Below, one piece after another: positions 1 to 8,984 of a stretch of 63,004 nt of DNA (its first letter is position 1; the number at the start of each line of letters is the position of its first letter). Position numbers and translations under genes: made by a program. The stretch comes from Opitutus sp. (GTDB lineage: Bacteria > Verrucomicrobiota > Verrucomicrobiae > Opitutales > Opitutaceae), in contig SIBR01000019.1 of NCBI GenBank assembly GCA_009695065.1, positions 1 through 63,004 on the forward strand, read 5' to 3'. The notes beneath the pieces are model-generated. The model was not told where the DNA came from. It did no database searches and saw only the letters and a program-made list of their open reading frames with translations.

Positions 1-81
1 CACTGCCACGATGCTCTTGCCGCCATCGGCTTCCCGCAAAATGCGGATCTTCTGTTCCGTCGTGTGGCTTTTGCCTTTCAT
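1..81 (-). CDS. IS3-family transposase OrfA, N-terminal fragment
   Basis: From ATG at 81 the minus strand encodes 27 residues beginning MKGKSHTTEQKIRILREADG. This matches the start of the helix-turn-helix OrfA of IS3-family elements (pattern TTEQKIRILREADGGKSI). OrfA binds the inverted repeats; with OrfB, through a -1 frameshift, it forms the OrfAB transposase. The rest lies beyond the left edge. Too short to trace motifs, but the N-terminal signature and its position just inside the terminal repeat agree. Confidence 0.75.
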   Translation of the reverse strand, partial: MKGKSHTTEQKIRILREADGGKSIVAV

Positions 82-143
82 GGTCTGGGCTCCTTTTAGG
101 GCCGCAGACTAACATTACAAGTGGACCAGATTTCGGGGGATCA
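1..143 (-). mobile_element. End of an IS3-family insertion sequence (partial, runs off left edge)
   Basis: Read on the minus strand, the element starts at 143 with TGATCCCCCGAAATCTGGTC, which has the look of the terminal inverted repeat of IS3-family (IS51/IS407-like) elements: TG at the tip, a C-run, then an AAATCTGG block. About 60 bases in, the start of orfA follows at 81. Only this end lies in the window, so the second inverted repeat and the target duplication cannot be checked. The tip abuts the 3' end of the Ig-domain gene and supplies that gene's stop codon. The exact boundary may be off by a few bases. Confidence 0.75.
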
Positions 144-1265
144 CCGCACATCCAGCACCAACGAAAGAGAACCGGCACCGCTAAACTCGACCTGCACGAT
201 GTCGTCGTTCAGATCGACAAAAGACATCCGGGTGATTTGCAGGGGGTCTGCGGTGATCGTCGCGGCGGCGCCTTGAAGGGCCACTTGGTCAAAGGTGTTG
301 TTGTTGAACGCCACAAATTGGTTGGAGAGTATCTCCGCACCGGTGCCGATCACTTTACTCGTGCTGGTGACACCGACCATAGCGGGGTCACTGGTGGTGC
401 CACCTGCCGGATTGGTGACTACGACGGTGTAGCTACCTGCGGCGGCGCTCTGCATATTATTTAGAGGCAATGTCGCACCCGTCGAGACGCTGATCGCCGC
501 GCCGTCCTTGCGCCACTGATAGCTGAACGGCGCGCTCCCATTCGTCAAAACACTGAGTGTGACGTTACTACCCGCTGTCACACTCTGACTCGTAGGCTGG
601 GTGGCGATCATTGGCGCCATCACGACAGCGTTGACCGTCAGCGTCGCGTTGGTGCTCGTCGCTGAGCCTGCGCCGTTGGAAACGACGACAGAATAGCTGC
701 CGGCATCCGCCGTCTGTGCGTTTACAAAATTCAGGGTCGCGCTTGTTGCTCCTGCAATGGCCGAACCATTTTTGAGCCATTGGTAGGCGACCGGCAACGA
801 ACCGCTAATTGAAACGGTCATCGTGCCAGATTGGCCGGCAGTTAGCGTAATATTCTGAGGCGGTGTGAGAATGCTTGGAACAGTGATAACCGCGCCGAAT
901 GATTGGAACGTCAGGAAATTTCCAGAATCGTCGGTGAGATATTGAAACCCGTTCCACTCAGCCAAAATAAAGACAATATTATACGTTCCAGCCGGCGGTG
1001 AATTGATTGTCGTGGTTCGGAAAAGGTTGGAGAAGAAAAAGCCGCCTTGCAGCTGTCCAATGCTGACCTCCGCTATCTTGTGGCCAGTAAGAATGCCGAT
1101 GCCGTTGTAAGGCACGGCAGTCGCCCATAGTTGAATCGCGAGTGTGCCGCTGATAGAGAAAATCGAGTTAAAATTATCGATCCTTTGGACACCAAGGGTC
1201 ACAAGATTGCCTTGGGCGGAATAGGCAAATGTTCCGGACATGTGAATCTGTGCGTTCAGATTCAC
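141..1265 (-). pseudogene. Ig-like repeat surface protein, C-terminus cut off by an IS element
   Basis: The frame encodes an N-terminal beta-rich region (residues 1-130) and two bacterial Ig-like domains (about 131-212 and 218-300), each with the QWxKxGxxI ... AGSYxVVVxN pattern seen in verrucomicrobial secreted proteins. The C-terminal part ends in LSLVLDVR, and the next base begins the IS3-family terminal repeat, so the TGA stop at 141-143 belongs to the insertion. Homologues of this C-terminal domain normally continue, so I read it as truncated. The only usable start in frame is GTG at 1265. However, the same frame continues upstream to about 1317 and encodes a clear signal peptide (WWPKILLLAAIFFGAVNLNAQ cut short here to key residues WWPK...LNAQ) with no ATG, GTG or TTG. 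The ATGs at 1320 and 1329 are out of frame by one base. So the 5' end may also carry an indel. Confidence 0.7.
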
Positions 1266-1442
1266 AGCACCGAAAAAAATCGCGGCAAGAAGCAGTATCT
1301 TTGGCCACCAGCGATGCCATGACTAACATATCAAATCACCCAAACAGCGCACTGCTGCTGTCCGTGGACGATCATTTGTAGTATACATAAAAGAGGGCGC
1401 GACCCAACGCCTCTTCATCTGAGGTCCCGCGAAGCGCCTTTT

Positions 1443-1497
1443 CCCGAAGATACGCCAAGCCGCCCCCAGTCGGGCGCGTGCTCGGTTTGGCTTCGGG
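1443..1497. repeat. Imperfect inverted repeat upstream of the Ig-protein gene
   Basis: CCCGAAG at 1443-1449 pairs with CTTCGGG at 1491-1497, and GCCAAGCCG at 1454-1462 pairs with CGGTTTGGC at 1483-1491 with one wobble. The loop is about 20 bases. It lies in the non-coding stretch 1330-1589, in which I see no gene. There is no T-run after either arm, so a terminator is not well supported. Confidence 0.4.
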
Positions 1498-1589
1498 AGG
1501 GAAAATTCGCGGTTTTCAGATGAAGCCGTAGCCGATGCTACGCAGAATTGCGGGTCGGAGTTTTCCGGGTGCGTTGCATTGGGGTTGAG

Positions 1590-2153
1590 TTACTCGACCG
1601 CCAACTCGGCGAACAACTCCGCCAGCGGGAGGCGGAAACCGGGGAGCAAGTCCTCGCCGTCGAGCGCGTCGGTCATCACGCGGAGAAGGCGGTCCGCCTC
1701 GGGGGTGCGGTAAACGAGGGCCGATTTCTCCTCGGGATTAATCACCCACGCCAGCCGCGCACCACTGTCAAAATACTCCACCATTTTGTCGTGCGTGCGA
1801 ATCGTGCGATCCCACGGAGAAAGAATCTCCACGACCAAATCGGGCGCCCCCTGAAAATACCGCTTCACTGCGTCCTGACCACGCGGAACCCGCGTTTTGT
1901 GAATAAACGAGACGTCCGGTGAAAGCAGGTTCCCCGATGCCATCCAGCAGCCGAGGCTCGAGCCGCAGACTCAGCCGAGCTTGTGCTGGCGAACGTGCAG
2001 GCGCATCGCCATCAGCACCGCCGCCGCCATGTCTTCATGGCGATAACCGGTCGGGCTCATGATAATCTCCCCATCGATGAGCTCGTGTTTATGGCCGTCC
2101 TTCGGCAGAGCCATCAGCTCTTCGTCAGTCCAGACCTTGACGGCGGTTTCCAT
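1590..2153 (-). pseudogene. Uma2-family (DUF820) nuclease, interrupted by in-frame TGA
   Basis: From ATG at 2153 the protein begins METAVKVWTDEELMALP and continues through HELIDGEIIMSP, the usual Uma2 N-terminal segment. An in-frame TGA at 1971-1973 then follows (after RQHKLG). In the same frame the protein resumes with the Uma2 core: SPDVSF, then APDLVVEILSP, then YFDSGARLAWVINP, ending at 1590. The Asp of SPDVSF and the Glu of VVEILSP are the PD-(D/E)XK-like residues of the family. Total length is about 187 codons including the stop, normal for Uma2. One base change (for example CGA to TGA) would explain the break. Uma2 genes are numerous in such genomes and often decay. Translation could restart at ATG 1943, giving a 117-residue C-terminal half, but that lacks the N-terminal strand. 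Confidence 0.85.
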
Positions 2154-2465
2154 GGCAGGGTTTAAAGCGAACCCTACGCAGGGGAACCAGCGCCGCCAGG
2201 AGGGAGTCGGCCGACGGAAAACGCGGGGCGCATGCCAGTTTTCCGACAGGTACCGGGAAGACTGGAAAAGCGGGCTGCGCCCACGGCTCACCGCGACAGG
2301 GCAGGTTCCTGGAGCAGCATGAAACCTGCCGCCCTGCCGCTTTCGTCTGCCCCGGTTTCTCCGGGGCGAGCCTCCCAATCCGCCGTTGTCAACTATTGGT
2401 TAACAATGGAGGATTGAAGCCGCGGTGGCCGGCGCCCGAGACGCGGCGAGGACGCCACGTCTCCA
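2154..2465. other. Non-coding gap between nuoN and the Uma2 pseudogene
   Basis: No convincing gene in these 312 bases. Two small inverted repeats are present: GGCAGGTT (2300-2307) with AACCTGCC (2323-2330), and GCCCCGG (2349-2355) with CCGGGGC (2361-2367). Either may mark the end of the complex I transcript, which reads leftwards into this gap, but neither is followed by a T-run on the minus strand. Confidence 0.4.
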
Positions 2466-3992
2466 TCACCGCAGCGTCAGCCATCGGCCGAGCGGGCCTT
2501 GGTAAAAACCCAACACGACCGAAGCGAGCGCCAGCGCGCCGAGCATGAGGCCGGCGGCCAGTCCGACCGGGGTGCGCGCGGGCCGGGCGGGCGAAAGGGC
2601 CCCATCCGCCGGCGGTGTCCACGTGGCGAAAAACGCCGCCTTGATCCAGCCGAAGTAATAGTAAATCGAAACCACCACGCCGGCCGCGGCCAGCGCGAGC
2701 ATCCAGCGGGCGCCCGCCTGGAAGGCCGCGATGAACACCAGCAATTTCCCCATGAAGCCGGCCAGTGGAGGAATGCCCGCCAGCGAGCCGAGGCCGACGG
2801 CGAGCACGGTGGCGAGGAAGGGATTCTCCTTCGCGAGCCCCGCGTAGTGATCGAGTTCCTGGTCCGCATCGTCCGGCCCCGCGAGATGCGTCATCACGCC
2901 GAACACGGCGAACGATGCCAGCAGGTAGGTGAAGAGGTAGAAATAAACTGCGCCGGTCGCGAGCGGCGCAGCGGATGCGGCCACCACGCCGAGCAGCAGA
3001 AAGCCGGCATGCGACACACCGGAAAGCCCGATGAGCCGTTTCACATTGAACTGCGTCAGCGCGGCGAGGTTGCCGAAAACGATCGTGCCCGCGGCCATCG
3101 CGGTGAGCACGGGAGTGATCAGCCACCGGTAGGAAGCGAACGCCCCTTCCGCCCCGCACAGCCCCAGCAGGACGGCGAAGCCGGCTCCCTTCGAGGCGAC
3201 GGCGAGAAACGCCGTCACCGGCGTGGGCGCGCCCTGGTAAACATCCGGCACCCAGATCTGGAACGGCACCGCACCGATCTTGAACGCCACGCCGGCCAGC
3301 ACGAGCACGATGCCGAGGCTGGCGATGAAATTGTGCGGATTGGCCGCGAGGAAATTCGCGAGGTCGCCGTAACGCATCGAGGTCGCCGAATGCGCCGGCA
3401 GCGTCGGATTGCCGGCCACGCCATACAGCAGGACGATGCCGAAAAGTAGCAGCCCGGAACTGAGCGCACCCATGATCAGGTATTTGAGCCCAGCCTCGAG
3501 CGAAGCCCCACTCGTCCGAAAATAGCTGACGAGGATGTAGAGGCCGATCGTCAGCGTTTCGAGCGCGACGAACAGCAGCACGAAGTGATTGCTCTGCGCC
3601 AGCAACATCATCGCGGCCGTCACCACGAGGAGGATGTGATAGAACTCGATGCGCGGCATCGCCTGCTTCGCCAGGCTCACCCGGGCCAGCACGCACACGA
3701 GCAGCGCGGACAGGAGGAAGAAGGCGCGCATCACCTGTCCCGCGGCACTGTGGTGGAGCAGCCCGTTGAACGTATCGCTGCCGAGGGTCGCCGAGTTCCA
3801 ATTGATGAACAGCCCGATGAGCGTGCCGAGGAGGCCGGCCGAGGCGACGTCCGGAATCAGCGCGTGGTGACGCTTCGGCAGGACCACTTCCAGCACCAGC
3901 AGCGCCAGCGCGAGGCAGGCAAGGATCAGCTCGGGAAAGAGGGCCGTCCAGAGATTGTCCGCCGCGGCGAGTTTGAGGGCGTCGAGAGTCAT
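2466..3992 (-). CDS. nuoN: NADH-quinone oxidoreductase subunit N
   Basis: A proton-pumping antiporter-like membrane subunit of respiratory complex I in the cytoplasmic membrane. The 508 residues form about 14 hydrophobic helices, with the family segment around LxxAxxMxLLAQSNHFVLLFVALE and a later KIGAVPFQIWVPDVYQGAPTP stretch carrying the conserved Lys/Pro pattern. It is the last gene of the nuo operon. I choose ATG 3992 because it shares a base with the TGA of nuoM (TGATG), which indicates translational coupling; a GTG one codon upstream is also possible. Length fits the family (480-510). Confidence 0.97.
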   Translation of the reverse strand: MTLDALKLAAADNLWTALFPELILACLALALLVLEVVLPKRHHALIPDVASAGLLGTLIGLFINWNSATLGSDTFNGLLHHSAAGQVMRAFFLLSALLVCVLARVSLAKQAMPRIEFYHILLVVTAAMMLLAQSNHFVLLFVALETLTIGLYILVSYFRTSGASLEAGLKYLIMGALSSGLLLFGIVLLYGVAGNPTLPAHSATSMRYGDLANFLAANPHNFIASLGIVLVLAGVAFKIGAVPFQIWVPDVYQGAPTPVTAFLAVASKGAGFAVLLGLCGAEGAFASYRWLITPVLTAMAAGTIVFGNLAALTQFNVKRLIGLSGVSHAGFLLLGVVAASAAPLATGAVYFYLFTYLLASFAVFGVMTHLAGPDDADQELDHYAGLAKENPFLATVLAVGLGSLAGIPPLAGFMGKLLVFIAAFQAGARWMLALAAAGVVVSIYYYFGWIKAAFFATWTPPADGALSPARPARTPVGLAAGLMLGALALASVVLGFYQGPLGRWLTLR

Positions 3993-5578
3993 CACGGAAG
4001 AACGTGGGTGGTCACCGTGGCTTGGGTGGGCCGGTTATCCTGCCCGGGGCGCGGGGCGAGCGGGAGGCTATGCGCGGTCTTTTCGCCAGCCGTGGCCAGG
4101 GCGGCATGGATCGGACCCGACAGCGACTTCGGCCAGAAGCCGACGAACAACAGGGCGGCGAGCAGCAGCAGCGCGGGAAGCTTTTCCGCCCAGCGCAGAT
4201 CGACCGGCGGATGGGCCGCCGCGATCGCGGCGAACTCCGGCGTCGCGGGCCCGAAGAAAATGCGGGCGACCGCCCGGAGCCCGTAGATCGCCGAGATGAC
4301 CACGCCGGCGACGGCCAGCGCCGTGATCAGCGGCGAGAATTGCCAGAGCGCGACGAAGATCGTGAGTTCGCCCCAGAAGTTGGCGAAGCCCGGGAGCCCG
4401 ATGCTCGCGAAGGTCGCCGCGACGAAAAACGCGGCGAGGACCGGTGCCTGGGCCGCCAGCCCGCCCATCTCGTTCAAGACAAAGGTGTGCGTGCGGTGAT
4501 GCACGCTCGTGGCGAGGAGGAAGAGCAGCGCCACCGAGAGACCGTGCGCGACCATCATCAGCACCACGCCGCCGACGCCGAGCGTGGAGCCGGCCGCGAT
4601 GCCGAGAAATGCGTAACCCATGTGCATGACCGAGCTGTACCCGATCATCTGCTTCAGGTCCCGCTGCGCGATCGTGACCACGCCGATGATCAGGACATTG
4701 CCGATGACCGCCAGCCACGCGAGCGGATGGGCCCAGTGGGCGAGACCCGCCGGCAGCAGCGGCAGCGCCACCTGGATGAGCCCGTAGAGACCGAACTTTT
4801 TCAGGACACCCGCGTGTAACATCGCGGCCGAACTCGGCGCCGCGCCATAGCCGAGCGGCGCCCAGGTGTGGAACGGCCAGAGCGAAACGAGAATGCCGAG
4901 GCCGAACATCAGGAGGCCAAAAATATGCTGCTGGAGGGTCTCGTTCAGCGGATGGGCCGTCACGTAGGCCCGCAGCGCGATCAGGTCGAAGGTGTTGGCT
5001 CCGCTCCGGACGTAGAGCGCGATCAGGCCGACGAGCGAGATCATCGCGCCCAGCGTGAGGTAGATCGTCATCTTCATCGCCGCGTAGCTGCGATCGCGAC
5101 CGCCCCACACGCCGACCATGATGAACGTCGGTATCAGCGCGAGTTCGTGAAAGAAATAGAGGAAGAAAACGTCGACGCTCGCGAACACGCCCATCAATCC
5201 GCCCTGCATGATCAGCAGGAGCATGAGATAAAGCTTCAAGCGCTCCGCCTGCGACTGGATGGCGTAGAGGCCCGCCGCGAATCCGACGATGCCGGCGAGC
5301 ACGAAGAGCGGCAGCGAAACGCCGTTCAAGCCAAGTTTCAGGCTGATGCCCAAACCCTCGAGGCCGGTGGCATAACTGGTCAGGAACGCGTAGCCGGCCG
5401 TCTGCGGCGCGGCGGCGAAATGCCACCAGGTGTGCAGCGCCATCAGCAGCGGAAGCGCGAAGGCCCCGTAGGCAAGGCGCACCGACCAGCGCTTCGGCAG
5501 GCCAAAAGCGATGAGCAGCGCCAGCGCGAGCGGAGCCGCGATGGCAACAAGCAGGGGATCGAAGGGCAGTTGGCTCAT
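3992..5578 (-). CDS. nuoM: NADH-quinone oxidoreductase subunit M
   Basis: A second antiporter-like membrane subunit of complex I. The protein is 528 residues with many transmembrane helices. Recognisable segments include FFHELALIPTFIMVGVWGG (around 145-165, with the conserved Glu and Pro of the proton channel), then WPFHTWAPLGYGAAPSSAAM and LKKFGLYGLIQ, which match the broken-helix region of NuoM. The stop overlaps the nuoN start by one base, and nuoL ends 8 bases upstream, so translation is probably coupled through nuoL-nuoM-nuoN. Confidence 0.97.
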   Translation of the reverse strand: MSQLPFDPLLVAIAAPLALALLIAFGLPKRWSVRLAYGAFALPLLMALHTWWHFAAAPQTAGYAFLTSYATGLEGLGISLKLGLNGVSLPLFVLAGIVGFAAGLYAIQSQAERLKLYLMLLLIMQGGLMGVFASVDVFFLYFFHELALIPTFIMVGVWGGRDRSYAAMKMTIYLTLGAMISLVGLIALYVRSGANTFDLIALRAYVTAHPLNETLQQHIFGLLMFGLGILVSLWPFHTWAPLGYGAAPSSAAMLHAGVLKKFGLYGLIQVALPLLPAGLAHWAHPLAWLAVIGNVLIIGVVTIAQRDLKQMIGYSSVMHMGYAFLGIAAGSTLGVGGVVLMMVAHGLSVALLFLLATSVHHRTHTFVLNEMGGLAAQAPVLAAFFVAATFASIGLPGFANFWGELTIFVALWQFSPLITALAVAGVVISAIYGLRAVARIFFGPATPEFAAIAAAHPPVDLRWAEKLPALLLLAALLFVGFWPKSLSGPIHAALATAGEKTAHSLPLAPRPGQDNRPTQATVTTHVLP

Positions 5579-5585
5579 CGCAAAA

Positions 5586-7484
5586 TCAGAGAGTCACGAC
5601 GCCGGCGGCAAAGGCCCAGAGCGTTACCACGCCGAGCAGGAACCAGTAGACGTAGGCGTTGAGGTTGCCGACATGCAGCGCCCGCGCGCCGAGGCCGACC
5701 AAGCCGACCAAGCCGGCGAAGCCGCGGACGATCAGGCCGGCGAGGAAGATCTGCTCGATGAAATTGAGCACCATCGCGAACCGCTGCTGGATCTTCGCAA
5801 CGTAGTCGTCGTAGGCGCGATCGAACGAGCCCCTGAGGGCCGCCAGCGCCCCGAACAGGCCGGGGGACTTTTCGGCGAGCGCATCGGCGGGGGCCGGGCG
5901 GTAGACCACCCAGGCTCCGAGCGCGCCGACGATCAACACGGCAAGGCTGGTGACGAGGATCACGGTGTGATCCGAATCCTGTGCCTCGGGCACCAGCTCG
6001 TGGATCTCATCGAAGGCGCCGCCAAAAATCCCCGAGTAGAACCAACCGTAGCCCCCAATGACCGACAGGACGGCGAGCACCGCCAGGGGCGCCGTGAGCG
6101 CAAGTCCGCCCTCGTGGGCGTGATCGGCCTCGGCGCTGCGCGGCGCGCCCAGGAAGACGATCTTCCACATCCGCACCATATAGAACGCGGTCAGCACCGC
6201 GGTGAGCGCCAGCACCGCGAACACCGGCGTGTTTTTCGCGTAGGCGAGATAGAGAATCGCGTCCTTGGAGAAGAAGCCCGCCAGCCCCGGCAGGCCGATG
6301 ATCGCCAGCACGCCGAGCGTAAACGTCACAAACGTCAGCGGCATCCGCTTCGCCAGTCCGCCCATCTTGAAGATGTCTTGCTCATGATGGCAGCCGTGGA
6401 TGACCGAGCCGGAGCCGAGGAACAGCAGCGCCTTGAAGAAGGCGTGCGTCGTCAGGTGAAACATCGCCGCGCCCACACCCACCGCGTAGACGACCGTGTG
6501 CGCCGCGCCGTCGTGCGTGTGCGTGTCGCTCATCGAGCCGAGCCCGAACGCCGCCACCATGTAGCCGAGCTGCGAAAGCGTGGAGTAGGCGAGGACCTTT
6601 TTGATGTCGCTCTGCACGATCGCGCAGAGCGCGGCGTAGAGCGCGGTCGCGGTGCCCACCCACAGGATCACCGTCAGGGCCTCGGGCACCATCAGAACGT
6701 TGATGCGGCACAGCATGTAGATGCCGGCGGCCACCATCGTCGCGGCGTGGATGAGCGCGGAAACGGGCGTCGGACCTTCCATCGCGTCCGGCAGCCAGAC
6801 GTGCAACGGCAGTTGCGCCGACTTGCCGACAGCGCCGCAGAAGAGGAGGAGCGGGATCGCCGCCACGACGGCCTGGCCGCCCTCGACCGCGGTCCCGAGG
6901 GCGGTGAGATTGGTCGTGCCGAAGTGGGCCTGGCACCAGAGGATGCCGAGCAGGAAGCCGAAGTCGCCGACGCGGTTCACGATGAACGCCTTCTTCGCGG
7001 CGTCGGCCGCCGACTGCTTGTCCATGAAGTGGTTGATCAGCAGCCAGGAGCTGAAACCGACCAGCTCCCAAAAGATGAACATCATGAAAAGATTGTCGGA
7101 GAAAACGATGCCGAGCATCGAGAACATGAAGATCGAAAGGCCACCGAAGTAACGGCCCCGCGAGCCGTCCCCGGCCATGTAGCCGAGCGAGAACACGTGC
7201 ACGCACAGGCCGACGACGCCGACGATCACGAGCATGAGGGCGGCGAGATCGTCGAATTTGATCCCGATCGAAAGCGCAAAATCGCCAAGGCGCAGCCATT
7301 CGACCGAGGCTTCGAACCGTTCGCGGTGCAGCGCGAGGATGACCGCCACCACGGCAATCGCCGCGGCGGACAGGGTCGACAGCACGGCGGCGATCCCGCC
7401 GGCGCGGCGCAGGAAGAGCGCGATGACCGCGGCGGAAACCAGCGGCAGAACCAGGACAAAAATAGCGTGCTGAAGCATCGTCAT
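5586..7484 (-). CDS. nuoL: NADH-quinone oxidoreductase subunit L
   Basis: The largest antiporter-like membrane subunit of complex I, 632 residues, carrying the long lateral helix at the C-terminus. Family segments visible: FMFSMLGIVFSDNLFMMFIFWELVGFSSWLL with the conserved Glu (about 125-155), GKSAQLPLHVWLPDAMEGPTP (about 220-240), SALIHAATMVAAGIY, and SDIKKVLAYSTLSQLGYM. The C-terminal part ends in a last hydrophobic helix (VVTLWAFAAGVVTL). It follows nuoK by 6 bases. Length is typical (610-660). Confidence 0.97.
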   Translation of the reverse strand: MTMLQHAIFVLVLPLVSAAVIALFLRRAGGIAAVLSTLSAAAIAVVAVILALHRERFEASVEWLRLGDFALSIGIKFDDLAALMLVIVGVVGLCVHVFSLGYMAGDGSRGRYFGGLSIFMFSMLGIVFSDNLFMMFIFWELVGFSSWLLINHFMDKQSAADAAKKAFIVNRVGDFGFLLGILWCQAHFGTTNLTALGTAVEGGQAVVAAIPLLLFCGAVGKSAQLPLHVWLPDAMEGPTPVSALIHAATMVAAGIYMLCRINVLMVPEALTVILWVGTATALYAALCAIVQSDIKKVLAYSTLSQLGYMVAAFGLGSMSDTHTHDGAAHTVVYAVGVGAAMFHLTTHAFFKALLFLGSGSVIHGCHHEQDIFKMGGLAKRMPLTFVTFTLGVLAIIGLPGLAGFFSKDAILYLAYAKNTPVFAVLALTAVLTAFYMVRMWKIVFLGAPRSAEADHAHEGGLALTAPLAVLAVLSVIGGYGWFYSGIFGGAFDEIHELVPEAQDSDHTVILVTSLAVLIVGALGAWVVYRPAPADALAEKSPGLFGALAALRGSFDRAYDDYVAKIQQRFAMVLNFIEQIFLAGLIVRGFAGLVGLVGLGARALHVGNLNAYVYWFLLGVVTLWAFAAGVVTL

Positions 7485-7490
7485 GGCGCG

Positions 7491-7799
7491 TCAGTTTTTC
7501 AGCGAATTAAACTCGTTGACCTGAATCGTCTGGCGCTTCCGGAACAGGGCCACGATGAGGGCAAGGCCGACGGCCACCTCGGCGGCGGCGACGGTGAGGA
7601 TGAAGAACACGAAGACGTTGCCATCCATCGTGCCGTTGAAACGCGAGAATGCGACCAGCGCCAGGGTCGAGGCGACGAGCATCAACTCGAGGCACATGAA
7701 CACGACGAGCGTGTTGCGGCGGATGAGGACGCCGAGCAGGCCGATTGCAAAGAGCGCGACGCTGATCAGCAGGTAGGAGTCGAGGGTCGCGGGAATCAT
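7491..7799 (-). CDS. nuoK: NADH-quinone oxidoreductase subunit K
   Basis: A small three-helix membrane subunit of complex I, 102 residues. It has the two conserved membrane glutamates, one in the segment [11 protein letters not shown] and one in [18 protein letters not shown], both required for proton transfer in the family. Start ATG 7799 overlaps the TGA of nuoJ (ATGA), so the two are translationally coupled. The long frame that continues upstream through nuoJ is only the shifted reading of that gene. Confidence 0.96.
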   Translation of the reverse strand: MIPATLDSYLLISVALFAIGLLGVLIRRNTLVVFMCLELMLVASTLALVAFSRFNGTMDGNVFVFFILTVAAAEVAVGLALIVALFRKRQTIQVNEFNSLKN

Positions 7800-8311
7800 T
7801 TGATGTCCTCCATGCCCTCGAATTTCTTGCTCAGCACGATCACGCCCAGCAGCGCGATCAGGAGCAGGAACCCGATGATCTGGACGGGCAGCAGGTAGGT
7901 CGTGAAGAGCTGGTAGGCGTAGAGCTTGAGCGACGCGCCCAGCGCCGGGGTGGAGCCCAGCGCCGGCGCGGCGAGATGCCCGCGGTTCAGGAAGGAGGCC
8001 ACCCCCGCCACCACCAGCCCGGTCGCGACGATCCGCGCCAGCAGCGGCAGCTTGGTGACGCGGGGCGACTCGTCGCCCCGGGAATCGAGCAGCATGATGA
8101 TGAAGAGAAACAGCGCGACGATGGCGCCCGCGTATACCAGCAGGAGCACGAACGCCAGGAGGTAGGCATTGAGGCTGACGAAGAGTCCGGCCACCCCGAC
8201 CAGCGAGAGCAGGAGGCACATTGCCGCGTTGACGGCGTTCTTGTTCACGACGACGCCGAGGGCGCAGGCGATCGTGAAAACGGCGAAGAGGTTGAAGAGG
8301 AGGGAACCCAT
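7796..8311 (-). CDS. nuoJ: NADH-quinone oxidoreductase subunit J
   Basis: A membrane subunit of complex I, 171 residues with five hydrophobic helices. The third-helix segment [20 protein letters not shown] is the hallmark of NuoJ/ND6. I place the start at ATG 8311 ([12 protein letters not shown]), because upstream codons in frame lie in the region before nuoJ and read as basic, low-complexity residues. It starts 16 bases after nuoI ends. Confidence 0.95.
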   Translation of the reverse strand: MGSLLFNLFAVFTIACALGVVVNKNAVNAAMCLLLSLVGVAGLFVSLNAYLLAFVLLLVYAGAIVALFLFIIMLLDSRGDESPRVTKLPLLARIVATGLVVAGVASFLNRGHLAAPALGSTPALGASLKLYAYQLFTTYLLPVQIIGFLLLIALLGVIVLSKKFEGMEDIK

Positions 8312-8327
8312 GGCGGTCGGGTGGCGA

Positions 8328-8870
8328 TCAGTGCCGGTCGTTGCCGTGCTCCTCGGCGGCCTTTTTCTTGTCCCACTTGAGGTGGGCGTCGGGCAGCGTG
8401 CCCCCGAGCTCATAGAGACGGGCCTTGTCGTTCACCATCTCCTCGCGGGTGTAGCCGGTCATGGAATACTGCTGCTGGAGGAAGATCGCCTCCTCCGGGC
8501 AGACCTCCTCGCACAGCCCGCAATAGATACACCGGAGCATGTCGATCTCGAAGGCCTCGGGTGCCTTCTCCACGTGACCGGTGGCCGCGTCGGTCGCGAT
8601 GGCCCCGGGCGTGATCCGGATGGCCTTGGGCGGGCACACGAACTCGCAGAGCTGGCAAGAGACGCATTTTTCGCGGCCGTGGGGATCCTTCACCAACGTC
8701 GGCACCCCGCGGTAGCCCGGCGGAATCGCCGGGCGCTGCTCGGGATACTCCATCGTGATGTTCGGCTTGAAGAGATGCTGCAGCGTCGTCTTCAGCCCGC
8801 TGGCGATCGCCGGAAGGTAGGTGCGCTCGGCGAAGCTGAGCGGTTTGCGTTCGAGAGGGACGATGGCCAT
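8328..8870 (-). CDS. nuoI: NADH-quinone oxidoreductase subunit I (two 4Fe-4S clusters)
   Basis: A peripheral-arm subunit that carries clusters N6a and N6b between NuoG and NuoB. The 180 residues contain two ferredoxin motifs: Cys69-72-75 with Cys79-Pro, and Cys114-117-120 with Cys124-Pro. The C-terminal tail is rich in Lys and Glu. The start ATG 8870 lies about 146 bases from the nuoH stop, the widest gap in the operon; that gap holds a repeat-like palindrome. Confidence 0.96.
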   Translation of the reverse strand: MAIVPLERKPLSFAERTYLPAIASGLKTTLQHLFKPNITMEYPEQRPAIPPGYRGVPTLVKDPHGREKCVSCQLCEFVCPPKAIRITPGAIATDAATGHVEKAPEAFEIDMLRCIYCGLCEEVCPEEAIFLQQQYSMTGYTREEMVNDKARLYELGGTLPDAHLKWDKKKAAEEHGNDRH

Positions 8871-8922
8871 GGCGCGAGTGGGTTTGGCTCAGAAGTGGGT
8901 CACAGAGGACGTAGCGTTCAGA

Positions 8923-8984
8923 CACAGAGAGCACTGAGAATAAACCGCATCAGGCAAAGCCTTCAGGACTCCGTGATCTCTGTG
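8923..8984. repeat. Imperfect palindrome of CACAGAG/CTCTGTG type in the nuoH-nuoI gap
   Basis: CACAGAGAGCACTGAG at 8923-8938 pairs with CTCCGTGATCTCTGTG at 8969-8984 (14 of 16 positions), with a 30-base loop. Further copies of the same word family flank it (CACAGAGGAC near 8901; CTCGGTGAACTCTG near 8990). This word family (CTCTGTG, CTCCGTG) recurs as dispersed intergenic repeats in verrucomicrobial genomes, to my knowledge. A related block lies in the nuoF-nuoG gap at 11880-11967. Confidence 0.5.

Noticed and set aside
1971..1973. TGA in Uma2 as a selenocysteine codon
   Set aside because: Uma2 proteins have no Cys or Sec at this place, and no Sec-insertion stem-loop is obvious just downstream; a nonsense mutation is simpler.
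2349..2367. Inverted repeat as terminator of the nuo operon
   Set aside because: Seven-base stem but no T-run on the minus strand; kept only as a note in the gap entry.
5511..7898. Long open frame (795 codons) on the plus strand opposite nuoL
   Set aside because: It is the antisense shadow of nuoL, nuoK and nuoJ; the residues are Arg/His/Gln-rich with no domain and the opposite strand is clearly coding.
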